A DNA stretch of 64,000 bases from CBDBDZ01 sp965204215 (GTDB lineage: Bacteria > Pseudomonadota > Gammaproteobacteria > Pseudomonadales > GM7GCV1), in NCBI GenBank assembly GCA_965204215.1, contig CBDBDZ010000014.1, forward strand, positions 806,001-870,000, written 5' to 3'. Positions 36,352-45,618 of the stretch are shown here, piece by piece. The translations under genes were made by a program, and so were the position numbers. The notes under the pieces were generated by a model. It worked only from the letters and a program-made list of their open reading frames with translations, was not told where the DNA came from and did no database searches. The stretch's first letter is position 1. Every line of letters starts with the position of its first letter.

Positions 36352-36441
36352 ATTAATTCGGCATGAAAATACCGAGCAAATATGTGGAGGTGCCACCGGC
36401 GAACGTCATACATAGGAGCGATATTTTATTGCCAGGTTAAT
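36352..36441. repeat. Family F3 repeat, internally deleted copy
   Basis: 90 bp from ATTAATTCGGCATGAAAATA to TTTTATTGCCAGGTTAAT. It keeps both ends and the GGTGCCACC hairpin but lacks the central palindrome and long hairpin of the 35253-35416 copy, only about 1 kb away. It sits between the 6S RNA promoter and the end of the SPOR gene. Confidence 0.78.
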
Positions 36442-36451
36442 ATCAAAACTT

Positions 36452-37300
36452 TTATAAAACATCCAAAGTAATACCGTTGGGTAAGGGTCTAATCCATACT
36501 TCATTTAACCCATAATCGGCTTTCAACGTTTTAGCTACTCGCTGCGCTAATTCGGAATCTGTGTAGTCACCATAGAATAATACTATCCACTCTTCACCTT
36601 TGGATTGAGTGCGAGCAACCCATAATTGATTTTGTGGCAGTTGATGACGCTGTACAAAGCGCCTGATAATGTCAGTTGATTTGACAGCTAATAATTGAAT
36701 AACATAGTGTTTAAGAAATTTGGAATGATTTTGGAGCGACTTGTTTTGAGATGCTTTGTGACGAGAAATTTTAACAGTATCGGTGTTTAATATTGGTTTT
36801 TCCAATCGAACTGCTTGAAGTTGTGCTCTGGTGGGAATTGTGTAACCTGGGAGCGCGACATTGTCATTGTCAGTAATAAAATTGTACTCGGTTTTATATT
36901 CCAGGTATAAATTCTCATCGTTAATGATGGGGCGCTGTATTTGCGTCTCTATCGTTTCGGGCTCAGGGTTTAGCTCTGGTTTTTGTTGAGGTTCGGGCTT
37001 ATCAGCAGGGGCAACATAAGGTCGAAACAACTCGTCCTTACCGCTGTATAAATCTAAATTTTCAATGTCAACCACTTCAATAATCTGGAAAGACTCTGGC
37101 TCTGATACGCTGGCATCGGGTAAGATAATTTGTTGGCGTTGTTCATTTTCCATATTGGTAGCAGGCAATTTTTTAACCCATTTGGATTGCGTTGGCGGAG
37201 TGGTTTGTGCAGGAGAGGACATGCAGTTAACCAGCCCCCCAGCAATAGTGAACATAAAAATTGAATTAAATAAGATTCTTATCACAGATTGAACAATCAA
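36452..37300 (-). CDS. SPOR-domain protein, putative lipoprotein
   Basis: 282 aa. A hydrophobic N-terminus ends in a possible lipobox (GGLVNC). A long low-complexity, proline/glutamate-rich linker (about 30-190) follows, then a C-terminal SPOR domain (about 205-280: HYVIQLLAVKSTDIIRRFVQ, WIVLFYGDYTDSELAQRVAK). SPOR domains bind denuded peptidoglycan at division septa. Lipidation is less sure than the SPOR assignment. Divergent from the HAD gene. Confidence 0.8.
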   Translation of the reverse strand: MIVQSVIRILFNSIFMFTIAGGLVNCMSSPAQTTPPTQSKWVKKLPATNMENEQRQQIILPDASVSEPESFQIIEVVDIENLDLYSGKDELFRPYVAPADKPEPQQKPELNPEPETIETQIQRPIINDENLYLEYKTEYNFITDNDNVALPGYTIPTRAQLQAVRLEKPILNTDTVKISRHKASQNKSLQNHSKFLKHYVIQLLAVKSTDIIRRFVQRHQLPQNQLWVARTQSKGEEWIVLFYGDYTDSELAQRVAKTLKADYGLNEVWIRPLPNGITLDVL

Positions 37301-37384
37301 TTAGAAACTCGCACATAAGTGCGTAATAATATCAACCCTTTAAATAATTAACCACTATTCCAATAATTAAAGGCTTACAACTCG

Positions 37385-38029
37385 TTGAAACTCGCATTAT
37401 TCGATTTAGATAACACCCTGTTGGCAGGCGACAGCGATTATTTATGGAATGAAATGTTAAAGAAACAAGTCTGGGCAGATGCCAAACAACACAATCAACG
37501 CAATGACTATTTTTATGAGCAATATATGCAAGAAAAGTTGGATGGGGAAGCATATTTAGCTTTCGTTAAGGAAGGGCATGATGCCATACCTGTAGACCAA
37601 TTTGATGACTTTTTTAAAACTTATATTAGTTATATTCGCAAAGAATTTTGGTTGCAGAAAGCTAAGGCGTTAGTAGAGCAGCATCAACAATCAGGTGATA
37701 AGTTGATTGTTATTTCAGCTACCGACGAATTAAAAGTTCGTGCAGTAGCTAAATTATATGGTATTGATGAGATTATCGGAGCTCAATTTGCTACAGCAAC
37801 GCAACCTGCCAATCTGAGTTTGGGCCCACATAAAGTCAGGCGTTTAAAAGATTATTTGCGCCAGCAGTCTATTGATGAGCAATGTATACAGCAGGCAGTG
37901 TTTTATTCGGACTCTATTAATGATATGCCGCTATTTGAAATAGTTGGTACAGCAATAGCCGTCGATCCCGATGACAAGTTAAAACAGGTTGCCATTAATA
38001 ACAACTGGCAAATTTTGTCCCTACGATAA
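37385..38029 (+). CDS. HAD-superfamily hydrolase, subfamily IB (SerB-like)
   Basis: 214 aa from a TTG start. HAD motif I is FDLDNTLL with nucleophile Asp7 and Asp9, motif II VISATDE, motif IV FYSDSINDMPLFE. Similar proteins in Gammaproteobacteria are phosphoserine- or histidinol-phosphatase-like HAD enzymes. Substrate is undetermined. It precedes purH by 21 bases, so likely cotranscribed. Confidence 0.85.
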   Translation: MKLALFDLDNTLLAGDSDYLWNEMLKKQVWADAKQHNQRNDYFYEQYMQEKLDGEAYLAFVKEGHDAIPVDQFDDFFKTYISYIRKEFWLQKAKALVEQHQQSGDKLIVISATDELKVRAVAKLYGIDEIIGAQFATATQPANLSLGPHKVRRLKDYLRQQSIDEQCIQQAVFYSDSINDMPLFEIVGTAIAVDPDDKLKQVAINNNWQILSLR

Positions 38030-38050
38030 CTGTTCTCCAATAATATAAGT

Positions 38051-39634
38051 ATGAATAATCCTGTAAAAACCGCATTAATTAGTGTTTCTGATAAATCAGC
38101 AATTGTTGAATTTGCCCAATTGTTATCAACAAGAGGTGTGCAAATATTGTCAACTGGTGGTACTTATCGTTTATTAAAGGAACAAGGTGTTGCTGTGCGA
38201 GAAGTGTCAGACTTAACTCAATTCCCTGAAATGATGGATGGCAGAGTAAAAACACTGCACCCCAAAATTCATGGTGGTATTTTAGGTCGGCGTGGTATTG
38301 ATGATAGCGTCATGAATGAGCATGAAATTCAACCCATTGATTTGGTGGTAGTGAACTTGTACCCCTTTGCCCACACCATTGCAAGGGATGATTGTACACT
38401 GTCACTTGCCATTGAGAATATTGACATTGGTGGTCCAACAATGGTTAGAGCAGCAGCTAAAAATCATAAAGATGTGGGTGTTGTGGTGAATAGCAACGAT
38501 TACCAACGAGTGATAGCAGAAATGGATGTTAACGGTGGGTATTTAAGCGCTGAATTGCGCTTTGACCTGGCCACAGCAGCGTTTGAACATACAGCTACTT
38601 ATGATGCAATGATTGCTAACTATTTGACAAAGCAGTTAGAAATGCAGAATGGGAGCGATTCGAATTTTGGGCGTTCACTACATTTATTTTTTGAGAAAAA
38701 GCAAGATTTGCGTTACGGCGAAAACCCTCATCAACAAGCAGCTTTCTATCGCGACAGGGCATTGAAGGCAACATTTAATATCACAAATTGTACGCAATTA
38801 GCTGGGAAAGCGCTGTCATTTAATAATATCAATGATGGCAATGCAGCTCTGGAAGCGGTTAAACAATTTACTGACAATGCCTGCGTTATTGTCAAGCACG
38901 CCAATCCTTGCGGTGTTGCTGTAGCTAATGAGCAATTAGAGGCGTATCAGTTAGCCTATACAACCGACAAGGAATCTGCTTATGGGGGCATTATTGCCTT
39001 TAACCGATCTTTAGAAGTGGAGACAGTTGCAGCCATAGTAGAGCAGCAATTTGTAGAGGTGATTATTGCACCTGGTTTATCGGTCAACGCTAAGCAACAA
39101 ATACAAAATATTCTTGTAAGCAAACCCAATATTCGCTTGTTAATTGGCAGTGCAGAGCTGCCAGATAAACAATTAGATTATAAGCGGGTAGCGGGAGGGC
39201 TATTGGTACAAGAGACGGATGTAGATAATTTAAGTTTAAACGATTGTAAAATTATGAGTAAGCGCCAGCCTGCTCAGCAAGAAATGAAGGATATGTTGTT
39301 TGCATGGAGAGTGGCTAAAATGGTTAAATCTAATGCCATAGTCTATGCCAAAGGCGGTAGAACTATTGGTGTAGGAGCTGGTCAAATGAGCCGTGTTAAT
39401 TCTGCACGTATTGCAGCGATTAAAGCTGAACATGCAGGTCTTGATGTGGCAGGAGCGGTGATGGCATCGGATGCTTTCTTTCCATTTCGAGATGGCATTG
39501 ATAATGCAGCGCAGGAGGGTATTGAATGCATTATTCAACCAGGCGGTTCCATGCGTGATCAGGAAGTTATTGATGCAGCTGATGAACACCACATGGTTAT
39601 GCTTTACACAGGTATTCGTCATTTTAATCATTAG
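38051..39634 (+). CDS. purH: Bifunctional AICAR transformylase / IMP cyclohydrolase
   Basis: 527 aa, last two steps of IMP synthesis. The N-terminal cyclohydrolase domain shows MDGRVKTLHPKIHGGILGRR; the C-terminal transformylase shows KHANPCGVAVA, SAYGGIIAFNR and FFPFRDGIDNAAQEGI. Full length. purD, often its partner, is not next to it; a structured repeat and glmU follow. Confidence 0.98.
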   Translation: MNNPVKTALISVSDKSAIVEFAQLLSTRGVQILSTGGTYRLLKEQGVAVREVSDLTQFPEMMDGRVKTLHPKIHGGILGRRGIDDSVMNEHEIQPIDLVVVNLYPFAHTIARDDCTLSLAIENIDIGGPTMVRAAAKNHKDVGVVVNSNDYQRVIAEMDVNGGYLSAELRFDLATAAFEHTATYDAMIANYLTKQLEMQNGSDSNFGRSLHLFFEKKQDLRYGENPHQQAAFYRDRALKATFNITNCTQLAGKALSFNNINDGNAALEAVKQFTDNACVIVKHANPCGVAVANEQLEAYQLAYTTDKESAYGGIIAFNRSLEVETVAAIVEQQFVEVIIAPGLSVNAKQQIQNILVSKPNIRLLIGSAELPDKQLDYKRVAGGLLVQETDVDNLSLNDCKIMSKRQPAQQEMKDMLFAWRVAKMVKSNAIVYAKGGRTIGVGAGQMSRVNSARIAAIKAEHAGLDVAGAVMASDAFFPFRDGIDNAAQEGIECIIQPGGSMRDQEVIDAADEHHMVMLYTGIRHFNH

Positions 39635-39653
39635 CTATTTTAATTATTAATAA

Positions 39654-39801
39654 GGAACCTCTATTTATTGAGGTTTCTAAGCAGTATAGGATATACTGCC
39701 AAAATCGGTTGTTGTAAACAGTTGATTTTGCGAGAAAATAAAAATCGTATTTTTTATTTTCGAATCTATTAATTCACAGGAGCGAATTAATAGAGGTAAC
39801 C
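39654..39801. repeat. Highly structured intergenic element with five consecutive hairpins
   Basis: Five inverted repeats follow one another between purH and glmU: GGAACCTC/GAGGTTTC (39654-39677), GCAGTATA/TATACTGC (39681-39699), AAAATC/GATTTT (39701-39729), an 11-bp perfect stem GAAAATAAAAA (39734-39761) and an 11-bp perfect stem TCTATTAATTC (39765-39794). The outer edges are also mutually inverted (ACCTCTATT at 39657-39665, AATAGAGGT at 39789-39797). Could be a mobile structured repeat or an RNA element affecting glmU-glmS expression. No ORF. Confidence 0.7.
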
Positions 39802-39820
39802 AATAATTATTGAGCTTATA

Positions 39821-41188
39821 ATGCAGTCTATAGATTTAGTTATATTGGCAGCGGGAAAGGGCACACGTATGCGCTCACATAAACCCAAGGTGCTACATGA
39901 GTTAGCAGGTAAACCACTTTTAGGTTACTTATTTGAATTGTTTGGTGACAGCTGTAATACGCATGTGGTTGTAGGGCATGGTGCAGAACAAGTCAAACAG
40001 CATTTCAATCATCTAAATTACAATTGGGTTGAGCAACGCCAGCAGTTGGGTACCGGTCACGCTGTGCAACAGGTTTTAAATGATTTGCAAGACAGTTCAA
40101 TAACTTTAATTTTATCCGGAGATGTGCCTCTTATTCAAACGGCAACACTTAATCAGTTACTTGAGCAAGTGTCAGCTACATCAATGGGTTTATTGACAGT
40201 GAATATGGATAACCCCAGTGGTTATGGTCGCATTGTACGCAATGCTAACAGTACAGTAGAAGCCATTGTTGAGCATAAAGATGCCACAGCTCAACAATTG
40301 CAAATTAACGAAATTAATACAGGTATTATGGCTATACCTACACCTATTCTAAAGCAGTTGTTACCTGAACTGGATAATAACAATGCTCAAAGAGAGTACT
40401 ATTTAACAGATTTTGTTGCTAAAGCAGTGAAAGCTGGATATGTAGTGAATACCACGAGTCCGGAATACAGTTGGGAAGTCGAAGGCATTAATGATCGCTA
40501 TCAATTGCAACAGTTAGAGCGTCAATGGCAAAACCACCTGGCACAACAAGTAGCTCGTTCAGGCTTTGGTTTTGCTGACTGTCAACGTGTCGATATTCGT
40601 GGGAATATCAGTTTTGGTAATGATTGTTACGCCGATGTCAATACGATTTTTGCAGGTGATGTGGAGTTGGGTAATCAAGTTACAATTGGCGCTAACAGCA
40701 TTATTATTAATGCCAAAATAGGTAACAATGTTACCATTCACCCCAATTCCATGATTGAAAATGCCATTATTGGCGATAGAGCACAAATAGGCCCTTACGC
40801 CAGGCTGCGACCTGGCACGGAATTAAAAGAGGGTAGCAAAGTTGGTAATTTTGTTGAAACTAAAAATACGGTTTTAGGAATTGGTAGTAAAGCCAATCAT
40901 TTAGCCTATGTGGGCGATGCAGTGGTGGGTGTTAATTCGAATATAGGCGCAGGCGTTATTACTTGCAATTACGATGGCGCTAATAAGCATCAAACCACTA
41001 TTGGAAATAATGCGTTTATTGGTTCCAATTCCTCATTGATAGCACCAGTTCGTATTGGCGATGGAGCAACCGTTGGAGCAAGCTCTGCCATTGGCAAGGA
41101 TATAAGTAATCATGCTTTGGGTTTAACCCGTTCTAAACAGGTTGAGTGCGTCAAATGGCAACGTCCGACAAAAAACAATAAATTGTGA
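39821..41188 (+). CDS. glmU: Bifunctional GlcN-1-P acetyltransferase / GlcNAc-1-P uridylyltransferase
   Basis: 455 aa. The N-terminal pyrophosphorylase has LAAGKGTRMRSHKPKVLHEL; the C-terminal left-handed beta-helix is built of hexapeptide repeats (IGANSIIINAKIG through VRIGDGATVGASSAIG). Makes UDP-GlcNAc for peptidoglycan and LPS. glmS begins ten bases downstream, so they form an operon. Confidence 0.98.
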   Translation: MQSIDLVILAAGKGTRMRSHKPKVLHELAGKPLLGYLFELFGDSCNTHVVVGHGAEQVKQHFNHLNYNWVEQRQQLGTGHAVQQVLNDLQDSSITLILSGDVPLIQTATLNQLLEQVSATSMGLLTVNMDNPSGYGRIVRNANSTVEAIVEHKDATAQQLQINEINTGIMAIPTPILKQLLPELDNNNAQREYYLTDFVAKAVKAGYVVNTTSPEYSWEVEGINDRYQLQQLERQWQNHLAQQVARSGFGFADCQRVDIRGNISFGNDCYADVNTIFAGDVELGNQVTIGANSIIINAKIGNNVTIHPNSMIENAIIGDRAQIGPYARLRPGTELKEGSKVGNFVETKNTVLGIGSKANHLAYVGDAVVGVNSNIGAGVITCNYDGANKHQTTIGNNAFIGSNSSLIAPVRIGDGATVGASSAIGKDISNHALGLTRSKQVECVKWQRPTKNNKL

Positions 41189-41198
41189 GAAGTTAAAT

Positions 41199-43025
41199 AT
41201 GTGTGGTATCGTTGGAGTCGTTGCTGAGCGCAACGTATCTGGTATTTTAGTTGAAGGTTTGCAACGCCTTGAATACAGGGGTTATGATTCAGCTGGTGTG
41301 GCCATGATTAATACTGGCAATCAATTGCAGGCCAGCCGTCATGCAGGGAAAGTAGCTGTACTGGAAAGCGAACTGCAACAATCGCCAATCAAGGGTACAA
41401 CTGGCATAGCTCATACACGTTGGGCGACTCATGGTATTCCTTCTGATACTAATGCTCACCCTCATCTATCAGGGCATATTGCAGTAGTTCACAATGGCAT
41501 TATTGAAAATTATCGCCCTTTGCGCGAAACACTTTCAGCAAGAGGTTATGTGTTTGTTTCAGATACTGACACTGAAGTTGTAGCACATCTCATGCATTTG
41601 CATTATCAGCAAAGTAATAACCTGTTAACTGCCTTAAATGCCAGCATTGAACAATTAGAAGGGGCTTATGCACTGGCGATTATTTCAGAAAATGCCCCTG
41701 ATCAATTGGTTGCAACCAGGCGTGGCAGCCCGCTAGTATTAGGTAAGGGAGTGGATGAAATGTATGTGGCATCGGATACTTTAGCGCTTAGGCAAGTAAC
41801 TGACCGTTTTATTTATTTAGATGAAGGCGACGTAGTGCATTTACACACAGCAGGTCGATGCGATTTATATAATGGCGAAGGGGAGTGGCAGGTATTAAAT
41901 TTCACCAAAGTCAGTGGTGATGCTTCGCAAACAGATAAAGGCAATTATCGCCATTTTATGGCAAAAGAAATACACGAGCAACCCAGTGTGGTGGCCAATA
42001 CTTTCCAACCGTTCTTAGGTAAAAGTCAGTTGTTGATAGAGGCTTTTGGTGTCCAAAGTAGTACATTGTTTGAAAAAACCAAAGCCATCCAGTTAGTAGC
42101 TTGTGGCAGTAGCTATTTTGCGTCAATGGTAGCGAAACAGTGGTTTGAATCCTGGTTGAATATCCCTTGCCAAGTGGAAATTGCCAGTGAATTCTTGTAC
42201 AGAGATAATCATGTTATGGATGATTGCTTATTCGTAACCATTTCTCAATCTGGCGAGACGGCAGATACCATGTCGGCACTTCGTAAAGCCCAACAACAAT
42301 CTTACATAGGCAGTTTTGCAATTTGCAATGTTGCCAACAGTTCGCTGGTGCGTGAAGTTGATGCTTATATGCTAACACAGGCGGGCTTTGAAATAAGTGT
42401 GGCATCTACCAAGGCATTTGTTGCCCAACTTACTGCTTTACAATTATTGGTAATTGGACTAGGGCGTTACCGAGGTTTGAGTTTAGAAAGTGAACAAGAA
42501 TTAGTTAGCGCATTAAAAACATTACCTAATGCTATTGAACAAGTGTTAGCTATGGAAGAGAGTATCGCTAAATTGGCAAAGCGCTTCATTCACGATAATA
42601 ACATGCTATTTCTTGGGCGTGGTCAGCAATTTGCTATTGCTAATGAAGGCGCGTTGAAAATGAAAGAAATTTCCTATATTCACGCAGAAGCCTATGCATC
42701 AGGAGAATTAAAGCATGGTCCTTTGGCACTGGTAGATGAACATATGCCAGTTATAGCCATAGCACCAAATGATGCGTTGTTAGATAAATTGCGCTCTAAT
42801 TTGCGCGAGGTAGAGGCCAGAGGAGGCAAGCTCTATGTGATAGCAGACAGCGAAGCCGAGGGGTTGGATGATATTGAAGGAATCAGGCTGCCTCATGTTC
42901 ACACAAGCACTATGCCCATGCTCTACACAGTGCCATTACAATTGCTAGCCTATCATGTTGCTGTTATAAAAGGGAATGATGTTGACCAACCGCGCAACCT
43001 TGCGAAATCGGTTACGGTGGAGTAG
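41199..43025 (+). CDS. glmS: Glutamine-fructose-6-phosphate aminotransferase (isomerizing)
   Basis: 608 aa from the ATG at 41199. This start is required because the catalytic Cys must follow the initiator Met (MCGIVGVV); an open frame back to 41142 overlaps glmU and is rejected. N-terminal Ntn glutaminase, then two SIS domains (SGETADTMSALRKAQ, ELKHGPLAL), ending in the usual NLAKSVTVE. Produces GlcN-6-P for GlmM/GlmU. Confidence 0.98.
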   Translation: MCGIVGVVAERNVSGILVEGLQRLEYRGYDSAGVAMINTGNQLQASRHAGKVAVLESELQQSPIKGTTGIAHTRWATHGIPSDTNAHPHLSGHIAVVHNGIIENYRPLRETLSARGYVFVSDTDTEVVAHLMHLHYQQSNNLLTALNASIEQLEGAYALAIISENAPDQLVATRRGSPLVLGKGVDEMYVASDTLALRQVTDRFIYLDEGDVVHLHTAGRCDLYNGEGEWQVLNFTKVSGDASQTDKGNYRHFMAKEIHEQPSVVANTFQPFLGKSQLLIEAFGVQSSTLFEKTKAIQLVACGSSYFASMVAKQWFESWLNIPCQVEIASEFLYRDNHVMDDCLFVTISQSGETADTMSALRKAQQQSYIGSFAICNVANSSLVREVDAYMLTQAGFEISVASTKAFVAQLTALQLLVIGLGRYRGLSLESEQELVSALKTLPNAIEQVLAMEESIAKLAKRFIHDNNMLFLGRGQQFAIANEGALKMKEISYIHAEAYASGELKHGPLALVDEHMPVIAIAPNDALLDKLRSNLREVEARGGKLYVIADSEAEGLDDIEGIRLPHVHTSTMPMLYTVPLQLLAYHVAVIKGNDVDQPRNLAKSVTVE

Positions 43026-43677
43026 ATTTAGATGTAACAGTTTTACACGCTGACACTGTCCATTTTTAAACGCTGTTTGACATTTGGGCATTTTAAAGGC
43101 TATAGAACCAATGCCTGTAACAATATTACGTTCAGGAATGACATACAAGCACCTATAAGTGAATGTAGTGATTCATGGTCTGAAATTTTACTATTTTACC
43201 CTTCTTTGAAGGGTCCAGTTTTACTATACCATATATGGACGCCTCCTAAATTACAAGCACTAAAAATCCATTAGCAGCAAAAATGTTAGCTATTGATATG
43301 GACTCATCAATATAGACCATAAAGGCAGGATGCCTGCACTGTGTCTGGAACACAGTGAATATAGGAAATATATTGGTATGGACAGGTAGAAGGCAACGCC
43401 TTCCTTTTATTTAGCTTATAAATTCATTCCAAGAAGAGATGTTATTTTATAATGTATCTTAACGTTACTAATGGTGAAGAGTCACGATTGCAACCATATA
43501 TTCGGGCTGTTGATGGTATCGATTACCTGCCCCTGATGAGATCCGCCCCTTATCATCCTCAATCAGTACATCGAATATAAAATCCTTGGTATACAACAGG
43601 TTTTTGATAAGGAAGGGAATCGTTTACTTTCATCATATTATGCAATCGTTAAGATGAGATAATTATTGGTTATAGAC
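43026..43677. other. 650-bp non-coding stretch with hairpins next to the truncated IS
   Basis: No convincing gene. It contains several hairpins: AGGCA/TGCCT (43323-43335), CACTGTG/CACAGTG (about 43338-43358) and GAAGGC/GCCTTC (43389-43403). The last is followed by CTTTTATTT and could terminate glmS transcription. The right portion lies just downstream of the IS1111-type transposase stop, where IS1111 elements carry structured non-coding sequence, so part of it is probably the IS end. Confidence 0.4.
43389..43410 (+). terminator. Possible terminator hairpin downstream of glmS
   Basis: A perfect 6-bp stem GAAGGC/GCCTTC with a 3-base loop is followed by CTTTTAT. It is the best terminator candidate for the glmU-glmS operon, though about 360 bases past the glmS stop. 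Confidence 0.4.
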
Positions 43678-44500
43678 TTAGTTACTATACATCAATGGTG
43701 ATGGTGGATAATTGAATGCTTTTTTGGTTGTTAATACCGCCCAAATAATACGAGTAAGTTTATTAGCAAGGGCTACCATTGTTTTCGGTTTCCCAATTCG
43801 TTTTTCAAGGCTGCACACCCATTGGTTTAACGCATCATCTTTACCCGAAGACCACCGCATTACTGTTCGTGAACCATGAATTAATAAGGTTCTTAACATT
43901 CGGTTACCTCGTTTGCTTATACCCGTTTGTGATGAATGATTGCCACTAGCAAAAGTTCTTGGTGTCAACCCAAGATATGCAGAAAGTTCTCGCCCATTTT
44001 TAAATGAATGAACATCAATACTAGCAATAAAGTTAGCTGCAATAATCGGTCCAATCCCAGGGATAGTTTGAATGAGTTTATAGTTAGGCTGTGTTGATGC
44101 ATGCTGCTTCAACTCTTGTTCTAAGGATTCAATTGATTCATTCAGTTGCTTAATATCATTCCAATAATGGTGTATTAAATTCCTCGCTGTGTGGGTTAAT
44201 CCATTAGCAGCATCTTCTAGTAATAGCGGTAACGCATTGAATAAAGCTATTTTTGTGGGTGCAATGATAATCCCATATTCACTCAAAAAGCCTCGTAGTT
44301 GATTGATATGTGCGGTTCGATATCTGACCTTTAGCTCTCTTGCGTTAATGAGTATCTGTAAATCTTGTTGATACAGTTTTTTAACTGATACAGGTCGTAA
44401 ATTAGGTCGATAACTCGCTTCCATAATAGCTATCGCATCATTATGGTCAGTTTTGTTCCCGCGAACAAAAGGCTTTACATGTTGCGGTGGAATCAGTACA
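43678..44500 (-). pseudogene. IS110-family (IS1111 group) transposase, 5'-truncated
   Basis: Residues after the junction match the middle and end of IS1111-type transposases: PPQHVKPFVRGNKTDHNDA with part of the DEDD acidic set, then a coiled region and the C-terminal Transposase_20 domain (TIPGIGPIIAANFIASID, GISKRGNRMLRTLLIHGSR). The N-terminal 60 or so residues, including the first catalytic Asp, are absent. The reading frame stays open into an F3 repeat that supplies an artificial ATG at 44529. The gene is therefore not expected to encode an active transposase. Confidence 0.88.
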
Positions 44501-44560
44501 TGAAAATACCGAACAAATATGTGGCACAAGGAAGTGCTACCAACGAGCGATAGCTCGGTA
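44499..44560. repeat. Family F3 fragment joined to the truncated IS1111 gene
   Basis: From about 44500 the sequence is F3: CATGAAAATACCGAACAAAT, then the GTGGCAC stem and GAGCGATAGCTCGGTA palindrome, ending near 44560. The F3 left end proper (ATTAATTCGG) is replaced by transposase sequence, so the junction removed both the F3 end and the transposase N-terminus. Confidence 0.8.
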
Positions 44561-44668
44561 TGTATTCGTTTGAATAGAATGCTTATATTTGATTTTATTT
44601 GTTTTTAGAATGCAAATTCTAATTAGGGGGTAATTTCTAATTTTGCTGTTTACAATGAGTTTACTTAT

Positions 44669-44678
44669 TTGCTAGCAA
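44669..44678. promoter_or_regulatory. 10-bp palindrome upstream of the phasin gene
   Basis: TTGCTAGCAA, perfect dyad, about 50 bp before the phasin ATG. It could be an operator for the nearby TetR-family regulator, by analogy with PhaD control of phaIF. No second copy near the regulator was found, so the assignment is weak. Confidence 0.25.
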
Positions 44679-44729
44679 TAGCATAAAGTCAATATTTAAT
44701 TTAACCTTTAAACTTTATGAGATTATACC

Positions 44730-45377
44730 ATGACTAAGAAAACCTCACCTGTAGACGTATTGAGAAATACTGCTGAAAAAATTGTCGACCTGGATAATAT
44801 AGAATCAACAGCTAAAAAAATCTGGCTAGCTGGGCTTGGAGCCTATGGCAGTTCGTATGACCAAATCGAAAAAATAAGCAAACAAGGCAAACAACGCTAT
44901 GACGCTTTAAGCGCAGATAGTGCCGAAAAATTTGCTGAATTGGTAGCGCGTGGCACCATCATTCAAAATGAAGCTGAGAAAAAAATTCAACAACGTAAAG
45001 AGGAATTGGAGAGTCGTATTGAAAATTTGAAAAACATTTCTGAACTTCCCTTTGGGAAAGAACTAAGCACCGCTTTTAACGATGTTTACAATAAAATTGA
45101 TACGCTTCGCAAAGATTTTAGTAACAGTCAAACTGAATCAAAAACACAAGAAGCGGCAGGAAAAACCAGAGCATCAAAAGTACCAACGAAGAAAACAGCT
45201 ACTAAAAAAACTTCTGTTAAAAAAACAACAGTAGAAAAGACAGGAGCTGCAAAGAAGACAACTGCTAAAAAAGCACCAGTTAAAAAAACAGTGGCAAAGT
45301 CAGAGACTTCTTCAGCGACTAAAGCGGCGGTCAAACCTGCTAAAAAAGCAGAAGCAGTAATGTCTGACAATAGCTAA
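44730..45377 (+). CDS. Phasin (PhaI/PhaF-like polyhydroxyalkanoate granule protein)
   Basis: 215 aa. N-terminal phasin domain (residues about 15-130; IWLAGLGAYGSSYDQIEKISKQG then amphipathic helices) coats PHA granules. The C-terminal third (about 145-205) is Lys/Ala/Thr-rich with repeated KKT and KKTA units, like the histone-H1-like tail of PhaF that binds DNA and helps partition granules. No PHA synthase is in the window. A TetR regulator lies 240 bp downstream on the same strand. Confidence 0.88.
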   Translation: MTKKTSPVDVLRNTAEKIVDLDNIESTAKKIWLAGLGAYGSSYDQIEKISKQGKQRYDALSADSAEKFAELVARGTIIQNEAEKKIQQRKEELESRIENLKNISELPFGKELSTAFNDVYNKIDTLRKDFSNSQTESKTQEAAGKTRASKVPTKKTATKKTSVKKTTVEKTGAAKKTTAKKAPVKKTVAKSETSSATKAAVKPAKKAEAVMSDNS

Positions 45378-45379
45378 AA

Positions 45380-45412
45380 ATGGTTTGGTTTATACCAACC
45401 ATAATGTTTATT
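45380..45412 (+). terminator. Probable terminator of the phasin gene
   Basis: ATGGTTTGGT pairs with ACCAACCAT (45380-45402) with one bulged T and a short loop, followed by T-rich AATGTTTATTT. It starts a few bases after the phasin stop. Confidence 0.55.
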
Positions 45413-45481
45413 TCCACGGATAGATAAAAAATGAGCTACGGACAGCTTATCAAGGGATAAAATTTTAGGTATTAAAACAAT

Positions 45482-45561
45482 CTGCGTTTATTGTTCTTGC
45501 GCGAGCGCCTGTTTTTATTGCCATTTTTGTGTTGATTACGAAGTCTAATGCATAATCTGTG
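45482..45561. repeat. Family F2, right half only (copy D)
   Basis: Matches the right 80 bp of F2 copy C (GCGCGAGCGCCTGTTTTTAT, then TCTAATGCATAATCTG). The left half is absent. It lies between phasin and the TetR gene. Confidence 0.8.
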
Positions 45562-45618
45562 TTTAAATGGCAATATTAACATATCATATCAACGCTATAA
45601 CAGGTCTGCACACACATT

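Noticed and set aside
41142..41198. Longer start for glmS
   Set aside because: The catalytic Cys must be residue 2, which requires the ATG at 41199.
41100..41199. glmS ribozyme
   Set aside because: glmS is ten bases behind glmU in an operon and no ribozyme-like sequence precedes it; the ribozyme is a Gram-positive feature.
43077..43274. 65-codon open frame after glmS
   Set aside because: No ribosome site, no recognisable domain and overlap with a hairpin-rich region; treated as random.
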